Positions 1-13,663 are shown, numbered from the stretch's first letter. The stretch is DNA of 64,000 nt from Coriaria nepalensis (GCA_027186245.1 CP114495.1:4479001-4543000), one strand, 5' to 3'. The notes: generated from the sequence alone by a model not told the origin. Made by a program: numbers and translations.

Positions 1-1029
1 ACATATTCATTTTTATATTATGTTATAGAGTCTTAGCTAATTATGAAAATATATGCATCAATACGATATTTCTTTATAATTTAAACTTGAATGAAACAAT
101 TAATCATTAGAGTACGATCCATATTATAATCACAAAGTAATTGGTAATAATGGGTTGAAATCAACCGGAAAATTATAACGTTCCAAACAAATTTCTTGAA
201 TCTAATTATAGATATTATACTACGAAAGATCACACCATCTATATATCTTCATATCAAAATCAAAGATTTAATCTACTAAAAAAAATTATAGTAAGTGGCA
301 GCCATTATAGGAAGCACGTTAGAGGAAAAACCACAAACTAACGTGGAATATTGCTAATACAGGAAGAAAGATTTTTGTCTCTTGGGTAAGAGGAAGCAAG
401 ATTTTATCCACTACGTATATTGATTTTCCCCACTTAAAGATGACAACGATCGCCATTCAGATTTATGAATACCATGCCCAATTTAGTTTTTCATTTAGAT
501 TCAAAATCGAAGTTTCGGAATCTAGGGTTTCTAAAATATTTAACCAAACGTATATACTCTGAAAGCTACATCTGTTGATTAGTGTTAGTACCTGTGAATC
601 AACATAAGCTTTCTGATCTGATGACTTTATAAGAGATATATTTTAAAAAATAAAAGGGAAGGACATCTTAGTTAAGTGTTACCAGAAATGGGAGAATGCT
701 ATGTATATTATGTAAGTGGGGGAAAATTAAGGCACATCAAATCCTACTACTTATAATTCTATCAGCCGGTCCATGTTGGTAATATATATATATATATTAT
801 CTGCTTGATTCTAACGTGCGCTTTACTAATTATTTGACTTTGAGAAAAGATTCAACTTTCAAACATCTGATGAGTTAAGGGAGGAAATTTTTATCTTTGT
901 CACTCAATGTGGAGACTTATTATTATTAAATTTTTTTTAAAAAAATTGAAAAATGTGGTTTTAATTCTTCAAATTCTTCCATTATAATATGCCTCGGTTT
1001 TTTGGACCAATTATAAATAGTTACTTAAA

Positions 1030-1060
<31 letters not shown>

Positions 1061-1497
1061 TTAAAGAAAAATTAAACTTTTTATTTTTTACAGTATTTTT
1101 GATGATTTTATTATATTTAACTCTGTGTGAGTCTTACTAATTTTTCTATTTTTATAGGATTTTTCGAGTTTTATTTTTGAAGAATTGATATAAGGAATAA
1201 GTAATATTTTTAAAAATTTATTCTTTCATATTAAATGATTTGTTACTATTCTCTTTAGTAAATTTGAAAATTTAAGAAATATGATCTTAATTAATAGATT
1301 ATTATTTTCACTCTAATATTAGATTATAATCTTTTTATTTATTTATATATTTTTTTCTCTTATAAATAAAATTTTTTTCTATTAAATGAAAATCTTACGT
1401 TCTAAAACACCCCTTAGTGCAGCTTTTCTTTTGAGATCATATACATATATTTTATATATAGGGGATCTAGAGTTCGTGCCACGACTAATCCAACCCA

Positions 1498-1532
<35 letters not shown>

Positions 1533-3159
1533 AATTTTTTAAATTCAAAACTAATTAACAATGAATGTACCAAACTAGAGTACTTATATATTGAGTTTTC
1601 AAACATTACATTCTCGATGTGATACGATTGCGCGGTAATAAAAAATTGATTATGCTATGATAATTTCTATTACCATATATTTATCTGATTTATTTCGTTT
1701 CGAATTGGCAACAATAGTTAAGCATTTAAAATCTCATTTGAACTCACTAAGACATGCACTTAACTTTCTAAATATTATTTATCATAGAAAAGACTTGCGT
1801 AGGCTTAGTTCACAAATTTTTTTTTTTTGGACCGGATCCAATAATAACAAGCCCCCTCGTATATTCATGGATGAAAAACACTTCTCTCTCAATCCTACAT
1901 GGCACCCATTTATAGATTAAAATTATGGATCAAATCCACACTAGTTTTTCTCTTTATCATGATGGAAACCAACGTAAGCTATCGCACCACGGACCACTCA
2001 CTCCTACACTGTCCTTTTCACAGTGAATTGGTTATAATATATATATACATTGAGAGATGGATAGGAGGGTGAGAAATCCCATCCAATTAGACATATCAAA
2101 AAGTGGTTGATGAATCCTTAGTTGTTTGGTCAGGCACATGCGTGGTTCTTCTTGTGTAACAACCTTAAATTTTTTTTCTCCCGTACTCATGATTCTTATA
2201 TGATTTTAATTCCATTTCTATCATATATAATTTTATTGTCGGTTTTATAAATGAAATGAGAAATTTTTTAGATTAATTTATCTCAATATTCTATATATAA
2301 TTAATATAATTTATGATGTAATAATATAAAATTAATATATACAATTAAAATTATTTAATCAATTATAAATATAATTTCTCTTTATTAATAAGTTTGCATA
2401 TAAACTAAAGGATAAATATATAGAAACCTCAATGCAATTAATTGATCATGAATGTATTCAAAAAATGAGGGATGATATACAAACTTTTCTTAAACAACAC
2501 ACTATTGAGCAATCATATTCCTTAAATGTGAATACCTATAAAAGAGGCTTAAGCTAGCTAGCATTCCCTGAAAAGAGCCGGGTTCAAACCCAACAATGAA
2601 TTAGCATAAATTAGATGATTAGGCCATGAGTCTAGCTATGACCTAACTGAAAATGGGAGTAGACCTACGTGCTCATTTTATTTACATTTAACTAAAGACG
2701 TTGGACCACATTACAAGTATATATATAACCAATTAAGTAAAAGACATTCATTGACCATGTGCTATCATAACAATTGGTATTTGTAATTTGTGCACCCAAA
2801 CATTTCATAAGTAAATGCATTATGTAGCTAGCCCAACCTCTTCTAAACTATTTCCTAAGCTTTAACAGGAAGAAGAAGAAGAAAAAGAAGGGTGTAACAG
2901 GAAGAGATCAAGAAGATTGATTCTCATCTTTATATATACTGATCTAATATGTAGTTTTACATATATAAATAATTGTATACTTTTCGGAATAATCCAAGCA
3001 TATGTCTTATGAATGAATATATCTCGAAAATTGGATTAGTAGGACTATATCACGTAACATCAAAAAGTTGTTGCTAATTGCTATGTCCTTTTATTACAAA
3101 AAAATTGCTAGCAAATCTCTAGAAACAATGTGCTAACATTAAAAGTTAATTGATCGATA
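1..3159. other. AT-rich intergenic spacer
   Basis: No gene is supported here. The open frames are short, low in complexity and lack family motifs. The stretch holds homopolymer A/T tracts and TA microsatellites, including about 1,030-1,052 and 1,501-1,530. A tRNA B-box-like GGTTCAAACCC occurs near 2,580, but no cloverleaf can be drawn around it. Confidence 0.7.
1501..1530. repeat. (AT)15 microsatellite
   Basis: A pure AT dinucleotide run of 30 bases. Similar shorter TA runs occur near 1,030-1,052, 5,593-5,615 and 7,862-7,886. Such runs are typical of plant intergenic and intron DNA and are likely to vary in length between individuals. Confidence 0.9.
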
Positions 3160-3162
3160 ATA

Positions 3163-4150
3163 AAGAGTAATCAAGACTTAGTTCCCTCGAACTTTTAAAC
3201 AACTAGACTTAAATCCCTTATGTTGAAAAACTAGTCATACTTGACTTAAACTTTCTCAATACTAGACTTTTATTTTCTTCTTTTTTTAGAAATAAAATGC
3301 TGACTTATTTTGCCCAGTCAACATCCCACATCAACTAGATTAACTTTAAAATTATATTATTTATTTTTACCCCAATCATTTAATTGTTGTTTGATTTATT
3401 ATTATCTATATTATGTTTTTATTTCCCACTTAAATTTATTTTATTACAAATATACCTCAACTTCATCTTCCCAATCTCCCATAACTGATGCTGCCATCAT
3501 CCTCTTTGTTGCCATGCCGAAAGAACTCGAGTTCAAACTAGCCCTGAAACTTGAGTTCATTCGAGTTCGAACTCCATAAGGTACTCGAGTTTTACATCCA
3601 ATTGAGTTCAAATTGGATCAAACCCAAGTTCCAATCGAGTTTAAAGTCGATCAAGAACTAGAGCTCTAGATCCAAGCCAATTCGAACTCGATCTTGAACT
3701 CCAGTTCGATTGATTTTGAACTCGATCTAGAACGAGATCTAGAATGTTAGAACAAGTTCTAACTCGATCAGGAATAAGTTCCAAATCTGGGTGTGTTCAA
3801 ATTGGATATGGAACTCATGTTCCTAATTTGGCCAAGTTCAATAAAAGATGAAATTGGGGTATATTTTTAATAAAAGAAATTTAGTGGGAAAATAAAAATA
3901 TAGAGTGGGTAACAAATCAAATAATAGTAAACTGAGTTGGCCAAATATCAATAATATAAATTTAAGGTTAATTTGGTTGATGTGGCAGGACAAGAGAAGT
4001 CAATATTTTTATTGAAATATAAAAAACAGGGACCTATGTCTAGGATTTAGAAAGTTTAAGTGAAGTATGTTATACTTCTTAAATATAACAGATTTAGATC
4101 TAGTCTTATAAAAATAGGAGGAACTTAAATCTAGATTATTTAATGATAAA
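3163..4150. mobile_element. Foldback (long inverted repeat) non-autonomous transposon
   Basis: The arms at about 3,163-3,460 and 3,840-4,150 are imperfect inverted copies of each other. For example, the left ACTTAAACTTTC near 3,246 is mirrored near 4,050, and the left TTTATTTCCCACTTAAATTT near 3,417 is mirrored near 3,880. Each arm is about 300 bases and together they take up most of the unit. The core (about 3,515-3,800) is a degenerate series of CTCGAGTTC/GAACTCGA words that are themselves palindromic. There is no coding capacity, so this is a MITE- or foldback-like element mobilised in trans. Superfamily is unknown; long arms are compatible with a Mutator-type derivative. The exact ends and target duplication could not be fixed by eye. 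Confidence 0.65.
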
Positions 4151-7100
4151 TATTAAATTTTTAATTAGTTAAATTTAGAATTTTAAATTATTTCCAACCG
4201 CTGTGGTGGGCAGCAGGGGAAGGATGTGGTGGTAAGAGCCGTAGAGATAAAAAAAAAAGTAATTAAAACAAAAAAATTGGTTAAAAAATATAAAAATAGA
4301 AAACAAACTTAATTTAGGTCAAAAAAAAAAAATTTTTTTTTTTACGGAAATAATGAAATTGGATGTAATTTAATTGAAAAGTTTTTTTTTTTTTTGGAGT
4401 CAATACTACTTTAAAAAAAATTATTAAATATAAATTATACTTTGATTTATATTTTGACATTAAATTATATTGTTGTCCGTTCTTATTAGAAAATATTCAA
4501 TAAAGTTTTTTTATTTTTTAAATTTATTTATTATCATTTTTTTTGTATAGACTATATGAAGATTTGAAGTGCTAAGAAGAATAATTTTGACATTTTATAT
4601 GAACAAGATCCAATGAAGATTAGAAATAATGTGCCAAGTCGGCCAAAAACATAGCTCTTGATAAAAGGTAAAAATTAATTAAATCGTACTGCACTTTGAC
4701 ATATGGTATTACGGATTCATGTGAGATTGTAGGTTTGCTGTTTACATTTATTTGGCAAAATGACGAGAAAGAAAGAAGAGTTGTACAACCTTTATTTGGA
4801 AAAATGCCGACAAAGAAAAAAGTTTTGTAGAACATTTTAATTTGGTAAAATGACGAAAAAGAAGAAAGAGTTGTACATGGGTGTGGGGACCCATGTCGTT
4901 TCAAAATCCACACCATTTAAATAATGGTAAACTAATGAGTTAAAATAAATGATAAATTAACCAATTTTTTGAGAATAAAAGATTCGATTACATCTAATTT
5001 CTCATTAAAAATTAGATGATTTGATTTAGATATATTATTAAGAAATTAGATTATATCAATTTCTTTTTAAAAAAAAAATTTAGATCATTTTGATCTATAT
5101 TTTTTTAAAAAATTATTATTTTCATAATTTTTTTGTGTAAAAATTAGGGTGCGTAGATTGATTTTTTCATTTGAAATTGAATTGAGTTTTATTTTTTTAT
5201 TTAGAGAAAAATTATCATTTTTTCTTAAATCTTCAAGTGATATATTATTTCTATTAAATTTGTACGCTCAAACTTAATTCAAACTTATAAACTCTAGTAA
5301 ATTCAACATGCACTAATTTAATGATTTTCAAATGATTTACGACTTTTAGGTATTTCAGTTATCTTCTTCTCCCTTAATCTTTCACTAATCTCAACTTATT
5401 CATTTTGCTTTCTTCATGATCATCATCTTTAATTTGGATTTTGCTATTTGGGAGATTCCCTTCTTTAAAATATGTGAAAATGTATTTCGATAAAAAATGA
5501 TTTTTTTTTTATCTTCATTAGAAGCTTTTTTTTTCCACTTTAGAAGTTTTGGGCATGCTTTCTATTTTTTTTTATATTCCCAATAAAAAAAAAAATATAT
5601 ATATATATATATATATTATCTCTACCTCTATATATGACATTTACATTAAACTATCATGATTTACCCAATAGAATATATAACATGTATCTATCTCAATTAG
5701 ATCATAAATAACTTCAATTTTATAAAATTTTTCTATAAAAGAGGTACCTTACGTGATTCCGAGTGTTCACACCACTCTCAAACTCACTTTCCAAAAAATA
5801 ACTTCTTAGACTACCGTTTAGTCATTATTAGTAGATTTAGTATCTAAATCTAGTATAACCCATAAAGTATTTTATCCTGCTTCTTTCATCATGTAATCAA
5901 GTCGAATATTTTTCTGTTATGACATAATATTATTATTTTAATGCAATGCTTCATTAAATTTAATATATTTACTTTAATGCTCTTTAATTTATTGTTTATT
6001 TATCTTTAACACTTTATCTTTAATGTTATTTAATTTATCGCATGTCTAATTTATGCTTGTTAATTTACATTTCCATTTACTTTAATGTATGTTTATTTAT
6101 ATTATCTTTAATATATATGTACTTTATTATTTTTAATTTTCTCGCACTATATTATCACAATTTAAATTACCATTCTCCCAATATACTTTTACTACTTATG
6201 CTATGCTCACATACTATACTTATTACGAGGATAAAACGATTAATCGAAAAACCTCACATTCGTAAAATCCCTCATTCTACCGTTAGCCGATTTTTGACAT
6301 TAATAAATTCATAATAAATTCAATATTAAATACAGATTAATAATTATCCTCATTTTTCCTATAAAAAAAATATAAGGCAAAAAAATTATTACTCTACCAC
6401 ATATCCATATTAAATTTCCTACAAAATACTACATGTAAGATTTTATAACTAAACTTAATATTAAATACTAATTAATAACTTCCCTCAACTTCAGAAATTA
6501 AAAAAAAAATAATAATAATGTTTGTAAAAAAGACAAGCTTATTCTTCGTCTAAATTAAATCCTTTTTTTTTTTTTTTTACAATCTAAAAGAAACCGTAAA
6601 TCATAAATTGAAAAAACATGTTTGTAAAAAAAAGATATGATAATAAAATCCAACTTTTTTTATTTTTGATCGAAATGAAAATTGATAATGAAACTTAATT
6701 TAAGATAAATCTATGTGATGCATGGAGTTGTAATCTAGTAATTAAAATAAATCAAAACTAAAAGAGTACTTCAAAGACTAATATAACATAAAAAATGTTT
6801 CAATTCTCATCTCTTATCACACTTAGCATAAGTTAATTTTATTTCATTTAAGACCTAAGGATATTAAATGTCAATTGTGTCTGTTTTATTTTATTTTTTG
6901 TTGCTTTTCAATAATATGTATGATATTTTCTTTAGAGCAGTTATCATTTAACTTTTTACAGGAACATGAATTAGTTGGATTAATATATCTAAATACCTTT
7001 AAAATAAGCGATGATTTTTTTTTTTTTTTAATTATTAATTTTGAAGCAAAATTTTTAGAGTGAAGCAAAGTCAAACACTTTAATCCTTGAGCTTTGACAC

Positions 7101-7570
7101 TTCAATAACCTCAAGGGGCAACCCCAAGAACTAAGTTATATAAGGCAGTAGTTGACCTATAATATATTAACCCCTAGAAATCATATGAACATACATACAT
7201 ACATATATATACATGCATGCATATAGACATATCTACATACATACATATGAATAATATTATTCTCATCATCTCAGTCTAGATTTATTAGATTTAAACTTTT
7301 TGAGAACATATTATGTATCGGCTATTTTAGAATTAGTTTTAAGTAATCTTTATCCTTTGTTTGGAGGTTTGGTTTTGTCTCCTACTTTGTGTATATATAT
7401 ATATACTTTTTTTATTATCTATGTTGTTCTCTATGCTAATTGTTATATCGAAAGTGGATGACCATATTGAAAGTAGAGTGATCAGATGAAAAAAAAGAAA
7501 AGAAAAAAAGTAATCATTTGCAAGTTGCAACAATTAATTTTAAGGTGTAATTAAGAAATTGCAGTAATGG
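4151..7570. other. AT-rich intergenic spacer upstream of the MATE gene
   Basis: No gene is supported. Short open frames here are low in complexity and have no recognisable motif. The stretch contains poly-A/T tracts, a TA run near 5,593-5,615 and CATA-type tetranucleotide repeats near 7,192-7,250. The part nearest 7,570 is presumably the distal promoter of the downstream transporter gene. Confidence 0.6.
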
Positions 7571-7573
7571 ATT

Positions 7574-7588
7574 CTATATATATATATA
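7574..7588 (+). promoter_or_regulatory. Probable TATA box of the DTX55-like gene
   Basis: A CTATATATATATATA stretch lies about 135-150 bases upstream of the start codon at 7,723. It is followed by a non-TA leader rich in CA and GA, as expected for a plant 5' UTR. The spacing predicts transcription starting near 7,610-7,620. It is inferred from composition and position only; TA runs are common in this region. Confidence 0.45.
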
Positions 7589-7722
7589 GGCACACAGAGA
7601 GACATAGATCAGCAGCATCCCACAAATTCCCAGCTTTGTAAGAAACTTATCAAGATATTTTTCCCTAATATATCGAACACTCTCTTTCTTCTGTCTCTAA
7701 ACACAAGAAAAAAAACCTAACT

Positions 7723-9464
7723 ATGCCAAAAGCAAAGAACTTTTCTGTAGAAGAAGATCAGGCATCTCAAAAGTACCCAACAATGGCAGAGGTAACAAAT
7801 TCTTTCATAAATAAATAACGTTTTTGTTTTTGTATTCGTTTTGTCTTTCAAAAAAAAACTATTATATATATATATATATATATATGTAGGTAATGGGGGA
7901 GCTAGAAAGAATGGCTAACATCGGCTTCCCAATAGCCACAATGGCTTTAATCGGCTATCTCAAAAACATGGTATCGGTTATTTGCATGGGAAGGCTCGGA
8001 AGCTTGGAGCTAGCCGGTGGTTCGTTAGCTATTGGCTTCACGAACATCACTGGCTACTCGGTTCTTGCCGGCTTAGCCATGGGTATGGAGCCACTATGTA
8101 GCCAAGCTTTCGGCTCAAGGAACTTCTTACTAGCTTCACACACTTTACAAAAAACAATCCTAATCTTACTCCTATTCTCAGTGCCCATTAGCCTTCTATG
8201 GATTAGCTTAGAGCCTTTCATGTTAATTCTTCATCAAGACAGAGAGATTTCAAGAATTGCAAGCTTATATAGCCGTTATTCGATGCCCGATTTGATCATC
8301 AATAGTCTTCTTCTTCCTCTAAGAATTTATTTACGTAACAAAGGCACAACCTGGCCATTACTGTGGTGCACTTTACTAGCTATTTTCTTTCATTTTCCAA
8401 TCACTATTTTCTTGACTTTTTCACTTCATCTTGGTGTTAAAGGGATAGCCATTTCAACTTTTGTTACTAATTTCAACACTCTTTCTTTCCTTTTGGTCTA
8501 TTTGTTCTTGATCGATCGTGCCCCAGGAGCTTTATCTTTATATGTCCCGTTATTATTTCAGAAAGCTTCAATTATTCAATGTCCTGTTGGCGAGACATTG
8601 GACACTAAGGATTTTGATGCTTGTATGATGATTGATATGATAAGTTGCAATCAACTGTCTGACTTAATGAAAAAGAGATTAGAGACCATCACAACGCTCG
8701 AGCAGCAACAAAATGTTCATCGTACAATTCTTTCGGGAACGGATCTTCAGTGGGGATTGTTGATTAAGCTTGCTATACCGAGTTGTTTGGCTGTTTGTTT
8801 GGAATGGTGGTGGTACGAGTTTATGACAATTCTCGCAGGGTATCTATGTAAACCTAGAATTTCCCTAGCAACTTCAGCTATAGTGATCCAAACAACTTCT
8901 CTTATGTATACACTACCGACAGCGTTAAGTGCTTCGGTTTCAACTCGTGTTGGCAACGAGCTTGGAGCAGGTAGGCCGGAGAAAGCCCGTTTGGCAACAA
9001 TTGTTGCATTAGGGTTAGCCCTAATAACCTCCCTTCTAGGTTTGGTATGGACCACCTTTGGGAGACATGTATGGGGAAGAGTTTTTACGAGAGATGATGA
9101 AGTTCTAGAGCTAACTATGGCGGTTTTACCAATAATCGGGTTGTGTGAGTTGGCAAATTGCCCACAAACCACGAGTTGCGGCGTTCTGAGAGGCACTGCT
9201 CGACCTGGAGCCGGAGCGGCTATTAACTTTTGCTCGTTTTACTTGGTGGGTGCACCCATGGCGATTGTGTTGGCATTTGTATGGCAGCTAGGGTTTGTGG
9301 GTCTTTGTTATGGCCTTCTAGCAGCTCAAATTGTCTGTGTAGTTTTGATCTTGCAAGTAGTTTTCAATACGGATTGGGAAAGAGAGTCAATGAAGGCTAA
9401 TGACTTGGTAGGAAAAGGTGATATTGTGTTTGCGGCGGATCCCATCCAAGAAAGTCAAAGGTGA
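7723..9464 (+). CDS. DTX55: MATE efflux transporter, DTX55-type (two exons)
   Basis: A multidrug and toxic compound extrusion (MATE) family carrier, predicted to export small metabolites or xenobiotics in exchange for a cation across a plasma or internal membrane. Exon 1 is 7,723-7,791 (23 codons) and exon 2 is 7,890-9,464, joined in phase 0 by a GT-AG intron, giving 547 residues, usual for plant MATEs. Exon 1 adds the conserved lead-in QKYPTMAE before VMGELERM, so the true start is 7,723 and not the ATG at 7,893. Family marks are LGSLELAGGSLAIGFTNITG, GMEPLCSQAFG (about residue 93), RIYLRNKGTTWPL and, in the second half, SVSTRVGNELGAGRP. Twelve hydrophobic segments fall into two halves separated by a long hydrophilic loop. 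The extended central loop and these motifs fit the DTX55/56 branch. The substrate cannot be told from sequence. No frameshift or stop is seen. Confidence 0.93.
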
Positions 9465-11178
9465 AATAGAACTTGCCAAGTAAATGAAATTTAACAGGTC
9501 AATTAGTATTTGATTATATACAATGTACTCATTGATTCACTCTCTTCCGTGTGCTTTCATGTTCTTTTATTTATTGTATCTTTTAGTGGTAATTGGACTA
9601 GTTAAAGGTACGAAATGTGCGTCAATAATTATTATAAAAATAAAAATAAAATAAAATAAACTCTAAACATCTCAAACTTTTTTATTCTTAAATTTTTTTT
9701 TTAATAAATTCAATCTATCATAAATTAATTAATTAAATTAATACATACAATATGATAATATAATAATTGATGTTATATAAAAAATTGAAATTTACAGTTG
9801 AAATTAACCGTAAACTAAATTTACTCAAAAATTTCTCAATTCTATTAGTTCTTACCTCGGGTATATATATAGCTTTATTCTTCATTTGGGTATATTTTAT
9901 AAGAAGTAATAATATTAGTGCATGCAAGTGACCAACCACTAGAAGAGACATGATCGTATTACTTGCATTGCATAATAGAATAACAATACATCAAATAATG
10001 TCCACGCATTGAGATTACGAACCATTTTCAGTTTGGGGTGGCAAATTATTATTGAATGAGACTAGGCAACCTGCATATCATTAGTGGAAAATTTCCTCTT
10101 TTTTTTTCTTTTTTTTTTCCTTCTTGGAATTAAGATAAACAATCAAAACTCATCTTTTATTATAAACATTTAAAAATAAAATTTAAATTAGATTGAATTC
10201 TCTAAATTAAATTAGAATAGACCCCATTTTTTTTAAAAAATAGATCGGTTACTGTGAAATAGGGGGGAAAAAAAAACCTTTTTGCTTCTAAAATGACCCT
10301 TTAATCAGTCAAAAATAATTTTATTTGCCTTTATACTTCTTTTTTTTTTTCTTCAACTTTTTACCAAACAATCTCTTGAAGTTAAACATCACCGATTTCA
10401 TATCGATTGCTGCCATCAACCACCATCAAGTCTACCACCGTCGCCGGCCCCTCTCTAATACCCTAATCTACGAAGGCAATTAAAAGGATAATAAAGGTAA
10501 ATAAAATACTGTAGATTAATTAAGATTTAAGAAGTCATTTTAGAAATAAGTTTTTAACTTTTTTTTCTTATTTTACGGGCCAGAGAGTAACCAATATATT
10601 AAAAATAAAATAAAATAAAGAATTCTTTGATTTTTGAATAATCATTGTATAAATTTGAGTATCATAATTCAAGCTTTTTTAATTTATTTACTTATTACAC
10701 CTAGAGTGACTAGTTAATTTCAATAAAACTAACGGTTTCCCTTAATTTTCCTAAAGTTTTTCAAAGTCTGTAACGACATGTAGCACTTGATTAGATGCTA
10801 ATGTTAAAGAAGAACGTCTATTTGCAATACAATTACTGATGATGTAGACCGCGAGAATTGCCTAACTTTTACTCCAAAGAGTGTGAATTTGAAATGCAAA
10901 ATATAAAGCATAAAACAAAAGAACACAAAAGGAAGAAGAAATTGATAGAACAAGCCTTCAACACAAACAATATGTATAACTCAATCCAAGTTGAAGGCTA
11001 CTTCGAGTGATTTTATATTATACAAAAGCTCGAGCAGAAGAATCTCCGGCGAGATGGTTCTTTGCTTTCGTGGAAGATTTTGAGATATTACATACAGGTG
11101 CTAAAACTTTGCAGCATCGTGAATCACAAGATTGCACTGTGGATACTTACCATCATCACGAAACACGACCATAATATA
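9465..11178. other. Intergenic spacer between MATE and dynein light chain genes
   Basis: The first few hundred bases are presumably the 3' UTR and downstream region of the MATE gene, and the last few hundred the 3' UTR of the minus-strand light chain gene. The two genes converge here. Between them is AT-rich DNA with poly-T runs and no credible coding frame. Confidence 0.6.
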
Positions 11179-13555
11179 TCAACCGGATTTGAAAAGTAAA
11201 ATGGCTTTCTGGTCCAAGTAGAAATAAACGAAGTGGTTCGTCTCATGTGTCACATAGGAACCTAACATAAAAAACAGAATCTAACCGTAAATGCTGCATC
11301 TAAATTAGAATAGATCATATAGCTGATTTTCTACAAAAAAAGGAAAAGTTAAAAGAGCCATAATTATATAAATTGCCTTTCTTGGATTATCTGGATAATT
11401 ACTGCCCTATCATCCCAAAAGAGAGGAACAGGGCACTATTCTTCTCTTTGAAAAGCTAAAAGCACGTAAATCTTAGGCCTATGGTCGATGATATATCCCT
11501 GAGGGCAAAAAATGGAAAAGGAAATTCAAAGAGAGCACGCATGAAACACTAAAATATCCTCCAAAAGCAGAAATAAAGCATCAAAAGGTTATATAAACAT
11601 GCAAACAAACACACAAGGGCAATTAACAGTAATAGCGATTGCCTTTTGTGTGGGTCAAGACTGTTGTTTCGCATAGTTTTTCAATAGAGTGCACTAATTG
11701 GGCTAAATCCAATCCACATCTTCCTTCTCCCCATCTAGCAAATTGTCTCTCTTCTTCGATGAAAGTTGGAAAACAGTACCGATTTCAAGAGCATTTGCAC
11801 AAAAAAATTTTAGGACTAAAGATGAACTTTATAAGGTCTACTATGATACTATGTTGAATTACTCCTAGTCCTAAAAAAGCTTAGTACACCAAACGCTAAC
11901 AGGATCACATGAAGTTGGGCCTCAATAACTTACTGTAGTATTTTCTCAAGAAGCCTTTAGTTTTCAACAGTTTCCTGGTGCCATTCAATAAGATAGAGGA
12001 GCTAACTACATAGCATATACAAGTGATATTCCCAGCACTCAAAGCTCTATTTTCTTACCATATTATAGAAATACTCCTAGTCTTAACATATTATAGAAAT
12101 CGTTATAGATTCACACAAGTCTAGGCATATTCCTCAATGAAATGGCAGTGGCAATGGGTTGACTAGACCACCATAGTTTAACAGAACAGAAGTATGATTT
12201 TATAGGCAAACCAATGCAAAGTTAGGACCCTCATTAATTTTCTGTTACTATAGGTATGAAAAATCATAAAATATGGTATGTTTCTGCCATTCTGAGACAA
12301 TTAAGGATCATGAAGTTCATTTCTAAACCCAATGACTGAAAGAAAACATAAAGGATCCTGGAAGAAGGCCTTGTTTGATTGTTTCAATAGCTTAAATAGA
12401 TCAGAACAAAGAACCAAGAAAGGAGAAAGAACCAAGAAAGGAATAAAAACATGGGGTTAGGGACCCCTCAACAGATGATACCTAAATGGTATCATCATAG
12501 CTAGGCTTCTTGTATCTAACCCAATTACCTAGAGCTTGGGCCCATTCTTACTTTTTGGAGTGAGATCACCTGCCAACTTCCAAGAACAAAGCTTGAACAG
12601 AAAATACTAAGAAAATATCCCTTCCATTCCAAGGTCTTTTAAGCATTATAATGCTAAGATAGGTATTGCATTTTCATTCAGACACAAAGTTGGGCATTGG
12701 AGTTCTTCAAGCTATGAAAATACTTGCATCATTAGATAATAACAGCAGAAAAACACTGAGTAGACTGCGAAAGAGGCCAAATGGGGTACACAAAAACAAG
12801 TTTCGTGGTTTCTTTTCCCCTCCCATTTTTGTCCTAAACAAATATGTGAGACAATTTCCAAGAAATATAAGGCTGCTAATCCCTTCTGATGGATTCAGTT
12901 GAATCCATGCTCGTTCAGTCTTTCTCAATACATCAAGCATTTCTTCATAAACTATAACCTCCATTAACGAAAGAATGAACCAAATTTACAAAACGTAATA
13001 AGCAATCTGCAAACAACGGCTAACCTAAAGCCTAGATCTACTTCATTTCCAAATTACTTATCCATATTCTGAATGCCAATAGGAAAAGAACCTAACAAGC
13101 ACAAAAGATTTAGAATAGATTTGGCTTGCCATTGAACATGAAAATGATATCAAACAGTAAAGCATGAAAGAGAGGGAAAATGGAATACCGAAATTACGAC
13201 CGACGATGCAATGCCAGGTAGGGCCGTGCTTCTTGTCAAACTCTTTCTTTATATGCTCCGCAACGTCCTTCTCTACGCTGTGCTTATCAAATGCCTAAAA
13301 AAAAAAAACCAAAACAAATCAATTTAGTTTCGTCATTAAGAAGAAAATAGGAGCAAGAAGAAGTTTTAGAGTGAGAGAGAGAGAGCTAACGGCGATTGCG
13401 ATGTCAATAGCTTCCTTCTGCATGTTGACGAGCATGTCGGCGCTCTTGATGATGACTTTCTTTCCAGTGGCCGCCGCGGATGATGGATTCCGAGCTTCGG
13501 ATTCGTGCTTCGTCATTGGAGCTTCGTTAATGCTTCTCTTAGCGTCTTCGCTCAT
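11179..13555 (-). CDS. LC8-type dynein light chain (three exons)
   Basis: A small hub protein of the LC8/DYNLL family, which forms a beta-sandwich dimer and clamps short linear motifs of partners. Flowering plants lack dynein heavy chains, so in plants its job is probably as a general dimerisation hub. Exons on the minus strand are 13,555-13,391, 13,294-13,189 and 11,261-11,179 (phases 0 and 1), giving 117 residues. Exon 1 encodes a polar N-terminal extension of about 30 residues, then [20 protein letters not shown]. Exon 2 has [20 protein letters not shown] and exon 3 has [20 protein letters not shown], ending LLFKSG, the family's invariant tail. Human LC8 is 89 residues, so the extra length is all N-terminal. 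The ATG at 13,555 is used because the longer open frame upstream has no ATG. The second intron is about 1.9 kb. Confidence 0.93.
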
Positions 13556-13661
13556 TTTTTCTGAGCCTCTCTTTGTCAAGGTGTAAGGTCACAACTGGAT
13601 CGATGAACAATAAGGGAGCTCAGGAGCTCAACAACAACAATGTGGAAAAGAAGAAGATGAC

Positions 13662-13663
<2 letters not shown>

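Noticed and set aside
2540..2620. Possible tRNA or SINE (GGTTCAAACCC box near 2,580)
   Set aside because: No acceptor stem, anticodon arm or convincing A box could be drawn.
3310..3579. 89-residue plus-strand open frame
   Set aside because: It runs through an arm and core of the foldback element and is low in complexity.
6042..6314. 90-residue hydrophobic open frame
   Set aside because: AT-rich composition gives Leu/Ile/Tyr-rich frames by chance; no initiator context or homology.
8747..9196. 149-residue open frame antisense to the MATE gene
   Set aside because: It is a reverse-frame shadow of conserved MATE coding sequence and has no motif or start context of its own.
12666..12964. Open frames on both strands within 12.67-12.96 kb
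   Set aside because: They lie in the second intron of the LC8 gene and have no motifs.
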